NCBI RefSeq assembly: GCF_900496975.1
Contig: NZ_UFQC01000051.1
Location: 1 to 40,728, forward strand
Origin: Achromobacter veterisilvae
GTDB lineage: Bacteria > Pseudomonadota > Gammaproteobacteria > Burkholderiales > Burkholderiaceae_B
Length of the DNA: 40,728 nucleotides
Direction: 5' to 3'
Shown here: in pieces, positions 38,893 to 40,728 of the stretch
Numbering within the stretch: the first letter of the stretch is position 1
How the letters are laid out: the number at the start of each line of letters is the position of its first letter
Notes under the pieces: generated by a model
What the model was told of the DNA's origin: nothing
Seen by the model: only the letters and a program-made list of their open reading frames with translations
Database searches by the model: none
Program-made: the position numbers and the translations under genes

Positions 38893-39273
38893 TCAAGCCG
38901 CCGAGGCTTGCTTGCTGACCAGCTTTTCCTTGATACGCGCCGACTTGCCCGAGCGGTTGCGCAGGTAGTACAGCTTGGCGCGGCGCACGTCGCCGCGGCG
39001 CTTGACTTCGATGCCGGCGATTTGCGGCGAGTAAAGCTGGAACGTACGTTCCACGGCTTCGCCCGACGAAATCTTGCGCACGGTGAACGCGGAGTTCAGG
39101 CCGCGGTTGCGCTTGGCGATGACAACGCCTTCGAAAGCCTGCACGCGCTTGCGGGTGCCTTCAACGACGTTCACGCTCACGATGACGGTGTCACCGGGAG
39201 CAAATTCAGGCTTGGCCACGCCGCCGGTCAGACGGGCGATTTCTTCCTGTTCCAGGATAGCGATAAGGTTCAT
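38893..39273 (-). CDS. rplS: Ribosomal protein L19
   Basis: A 126-residue L19 at the 30S-50S interface. It opens MNLIAILEQEEIARL and includes PGDTVIVSVNVVEGTRKRVQ, FEGVVIAKRNRGLNSAFTVR and EVKRRGDVRRAKLYYLRNRS. Complete. In many bacteria rplS ends an rpsP-rimM-trmD-rplS operon; here the upstream neighbour is an oppositely oriented transporter gene, so rplS stands alone with its own promoter and a leader of about 155 nt. Confidence 0.98.
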   Translation of the reverse strand: MNLIAILEQEEIARLTGGVAKPEFAPGDTVIVSVNVVEGTRKRVQAFEGVVIAKRNRGLNSAFTVRKISSGEAVERTFQLYSPQIAGIEVKRRGDVRRAKLYYLRNRSGKSARIKEKLVSKQASAA

Positions 39274-39436
39274 GAGAACTCCTAGATCATCATGTCGTTG
39301 CGGACTGAAACTTTTGCCGTTCGATGTTGTTCACGCGCTGTGGTTTGCACCTAATCGCGTGTGCATGGCCGCCCAGCATGAAGCCGGACCCCCATACATG
39401 TGCCGCAAGCAGAGGATGAGATTTGGCAAACCAATG

Positions 39437-39442
39437 ATTCTA
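39437..39442 (-). promoter_or_regulatory. -10 element of the rplS promoter
   Basis: TAGAAT on the minus strand (complement of 39437-39442), in the context GGTGTAGAATC that resembles the rpmE -10. No clear -35 at 16-18 bp. It would give a 5' leader of about 155 nt. Confidence 0.45.
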
Positions 39443-39549
39443 CACCAAAAATCACGGCAAGCCTCAGGTAACATGAGCCCGGCCCGCCCCGGTTTGGGGT
39501 ACTCTTCCGTTCTCTGTAACAAACACGTCATACGGCGCGGTTTCCCCTC

Positions 39550-40422
39550 ATGTCGTACTCGTCCCTGATTTTGGTCGTCCTGGCGGCGATGGCCCACGCA
39601 ACGTGGAATCTGCTCGCCAAGCGCGCGGCCATGGTGGGCGCTCCGTTTGTCTTCGCCTATGGGTTGTGCGCCTCGGTGCTGTATGCGCCGTGGGTCGTCT
39701 GGGTGCTGATGCACGACGGCATGAACTGGACCTGGCCCGTGGTCGGCGCCATCCTGACCTCGAGCTTGTTGCATTTGGGCTACAGCCTGTGCCTGCAGCG
39801 CGGCTACCAGGTGGCCGACCTGTCGGTGGTCTATCCCATTGCCCGCGGCACCGGCCCCCTGCTCTCCACCACGGGGGCCTTTCTGTTGCTGCGCGAACCC
39901 GCCACCGGCACCGGCATCGCCGGCATGCTGTGCGTGGTGATCGGCGTGCTGCTCATCGCGACCCAGGGCCGGCTGGCCATCTTCAAGCAGGCGCAGGCCT
40001 GGATCGGCGTACGCTGGGGCATGGTGATCGGCCTTTTCATCGCGGCCTACACCGTCGTGGATGCCTATGGCGTGAAGGTATTGCTGATCAGCCCGGTGCT
40101 GTTCGACTGGTTCACCTGCGTGACCCGCACGGCCATGATGACTCCCCACATGCTGCACCGCCGGGCCCACGCCTGGGAATCCATGCGCGGGTATTGGCAC
40201 CTGGCGCTGGCGGTCGGCCTGTTGTCGCCGCTAGGCTACATCCTGGTGCTGTACGCCTTGCGCAACGGCGCGCCGCTGAGCCTGGTTGCGCCTGCGCGCG
40301 AGATGTCCATGATGCTGGGCACCCTGGCGGGCATGTTCCTGCTGCGCGAAAAAGTGGGGCCGGGCCGCTTGGCCGGCTGCCTGTCCATCCTGGTGGGCGT
40401 GGTGCTGCTGGGATCCAGCTAA
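39550..40422 (+). CDS. EamA/DMT-superfamily transporter
   Basis: A 290-residue inner-membrane protein with ten predicted helices in two EamA repeats. The first repeat begins LAAMAHATWNLLAKRAA and includes QVADLSVVYPIARGTGPLLS; the second carries GAPLSLVAPAREMSMMLGTL and FLLREKVGPGRLAG, the conserved half-ends of the family. Export of a metabolite is likely; the substrate is unknown. The ATG at 39550 is divergent from rplS. Confidence 0.9.
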   Translation: MSYSSLILVVLAAMAHATWNLLAKRAAMVGAPFVFAYGLCASVLYAPWVVWVLMHDGMNWTWPVVGAILTSSLLHLGYSLCLQRGYQVADLSVVYPIARGTGPLLSTTGAFLLLREPATGTGIAGMLCVVIGVLLIATQGRLAIFKQAQAWIGVRWGMVIGLFIAAYTVVDAYGVKVLLISPVLFDWFTCVTRTAMMTPHMLHRRAHAWESMRGYWHLALAVGLLSPLGYILVLYALRNGAPLSLVAPAREMSMMLGTLAGMFLLREKVGPGRLAGCLSILVGVVLLGSS

Positions 40423-40472
40423 ACGCCAGGAATCCGTTCCAGGTTCCAGCTTCGCCCGAACGCCGGGACGGC

Positions 40473-40728
40473 TCAGAAACCGGCGGCGGCGCCCAGCCAC
40501 ATCAGCCCGGGGATGATGGCGCCCCAGGCCAGCACCATCGCCACGTCGATCAGCATTGCCTTGCGGGTCATGCCAGCCGTTACGGGTTCGGCCGTGGCGT
40601 TGCCCAGGCTGCGTTCGCGCGCGGCGGGCGCCGCCGCCAGGCCCGGCGCGAGGGGTGCGGCCGGTGCGGCGGGACGGACCTCGGGCGCCGGCACGGACAC
40701 CGGAGCCGGCCCCTTGCCAGCCAGCAGG
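40473..40728 (-). CDS. C-terminal end of an unidentified protein (cut by window)
   Basis: Open from the window edge to a TGA at 40473-40475, 84 codons visible. Pro/Ala-rich linker (VSVPAPEVRPAAPAAPLAPG), then a single hydrophobic helix near the end (AMLIDVAMVLAWGAIIPGLM) and the C-terminus WLGAAAGF. A GTG at 40700 could start a 75-residue protein, but the frame continues upstream. I do not recognise it. Convergent with the DMT transporter. Confidence 0.55.
   Translation of the reverse strand, partial: LLAGKGPAPVSVPAPEVRPAAPAAPLAPGLAAAPAARERSLGNATAEPVTAGMTRKAMLIDVAMVLAWGAIIPGLMWLGAAAGF

Overview
The base composition (high GC outside one island), the gene families and the gene pairings point to a betaproteobacterium of the Burkholderiales, most likely the Alcaligenaceae (Bordetella/Achromobacter type). 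The pointers are a Bug-family solute-binding protein, the kynB-kynA pair, an ScpB/RluB pair with long tails, an orn / M48 protease / rsgA block, and short dispersed intergenic palindromes. The assignment is an inference; there is no rRNA in the window.

Layout. 1-2741: rluB (cut by the window edge) and scpB, leftward. 2762-2916: initiator tRNA with its own promoter and terminator. 2917-3525: no gene seen. 3526-5540: a LysR regulator and a CobW/YjiA-type GTPase, leftward. 5594-8783: tRNA island. tRNA-Asn faces left. A tRNA-Thr(CGT) gene is cut in its anticodon loop by a 2.7-kb lower-GC element that carries an intact tRNA-Thr(CGT) and a complete PvuII-type restriction-modification system (methyltransferase, controller protein, endonuclease). 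8871-12362: a two-component system and a DegP/MucD protease. 12394-17576: maiA, ispH, an SlpA-type FKBP, radC, kynB, kynA and rpmE type B. 17644-20774: an ArnT-like membrane glycosyltransferase and a MATE exporter, overlapping by 4 bp. 20933-30426: a phenylacetate catabolic cluster paaABCDE-N-G-I-K, read leftward from one strong promoter, with a divergent paaX regulator. 30461-35023: nnrE, then an apparent sigma-54-controlled module (AtuA family, DUF4387, Bug protein) ending with a convergent gene for a sigma-54 activator that lacks a sensor domain. 35035-40728: orn, M48 protease, rsgA, Nudix hydrolase, rplS, a DMT transporter and the end of an unidentified gene.

Main points of interest. (1) The PvuII-type island splits the host tRNA-Thr gene between two copies of a 9-bp core. 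It supplies a whole replacement tRNA-Thr placed so that the host promoter can read it, and its joined ends form a palindromic core like the anticodon stem-loop. (2) On reading the window I found no CAGCTG (the PvuII site). Gln-Leu pairs are always written with other codon combinations, although CAG and CTG are the favoured codons. (3) A -24/-12 promoter with a paired half-site about 100 bp upstream precedes the AtuA/DUF4387/Bug module, and a sigma-54 activator gene closes the module. (4) Two families of intergenic palindromic repeats recur across the window.
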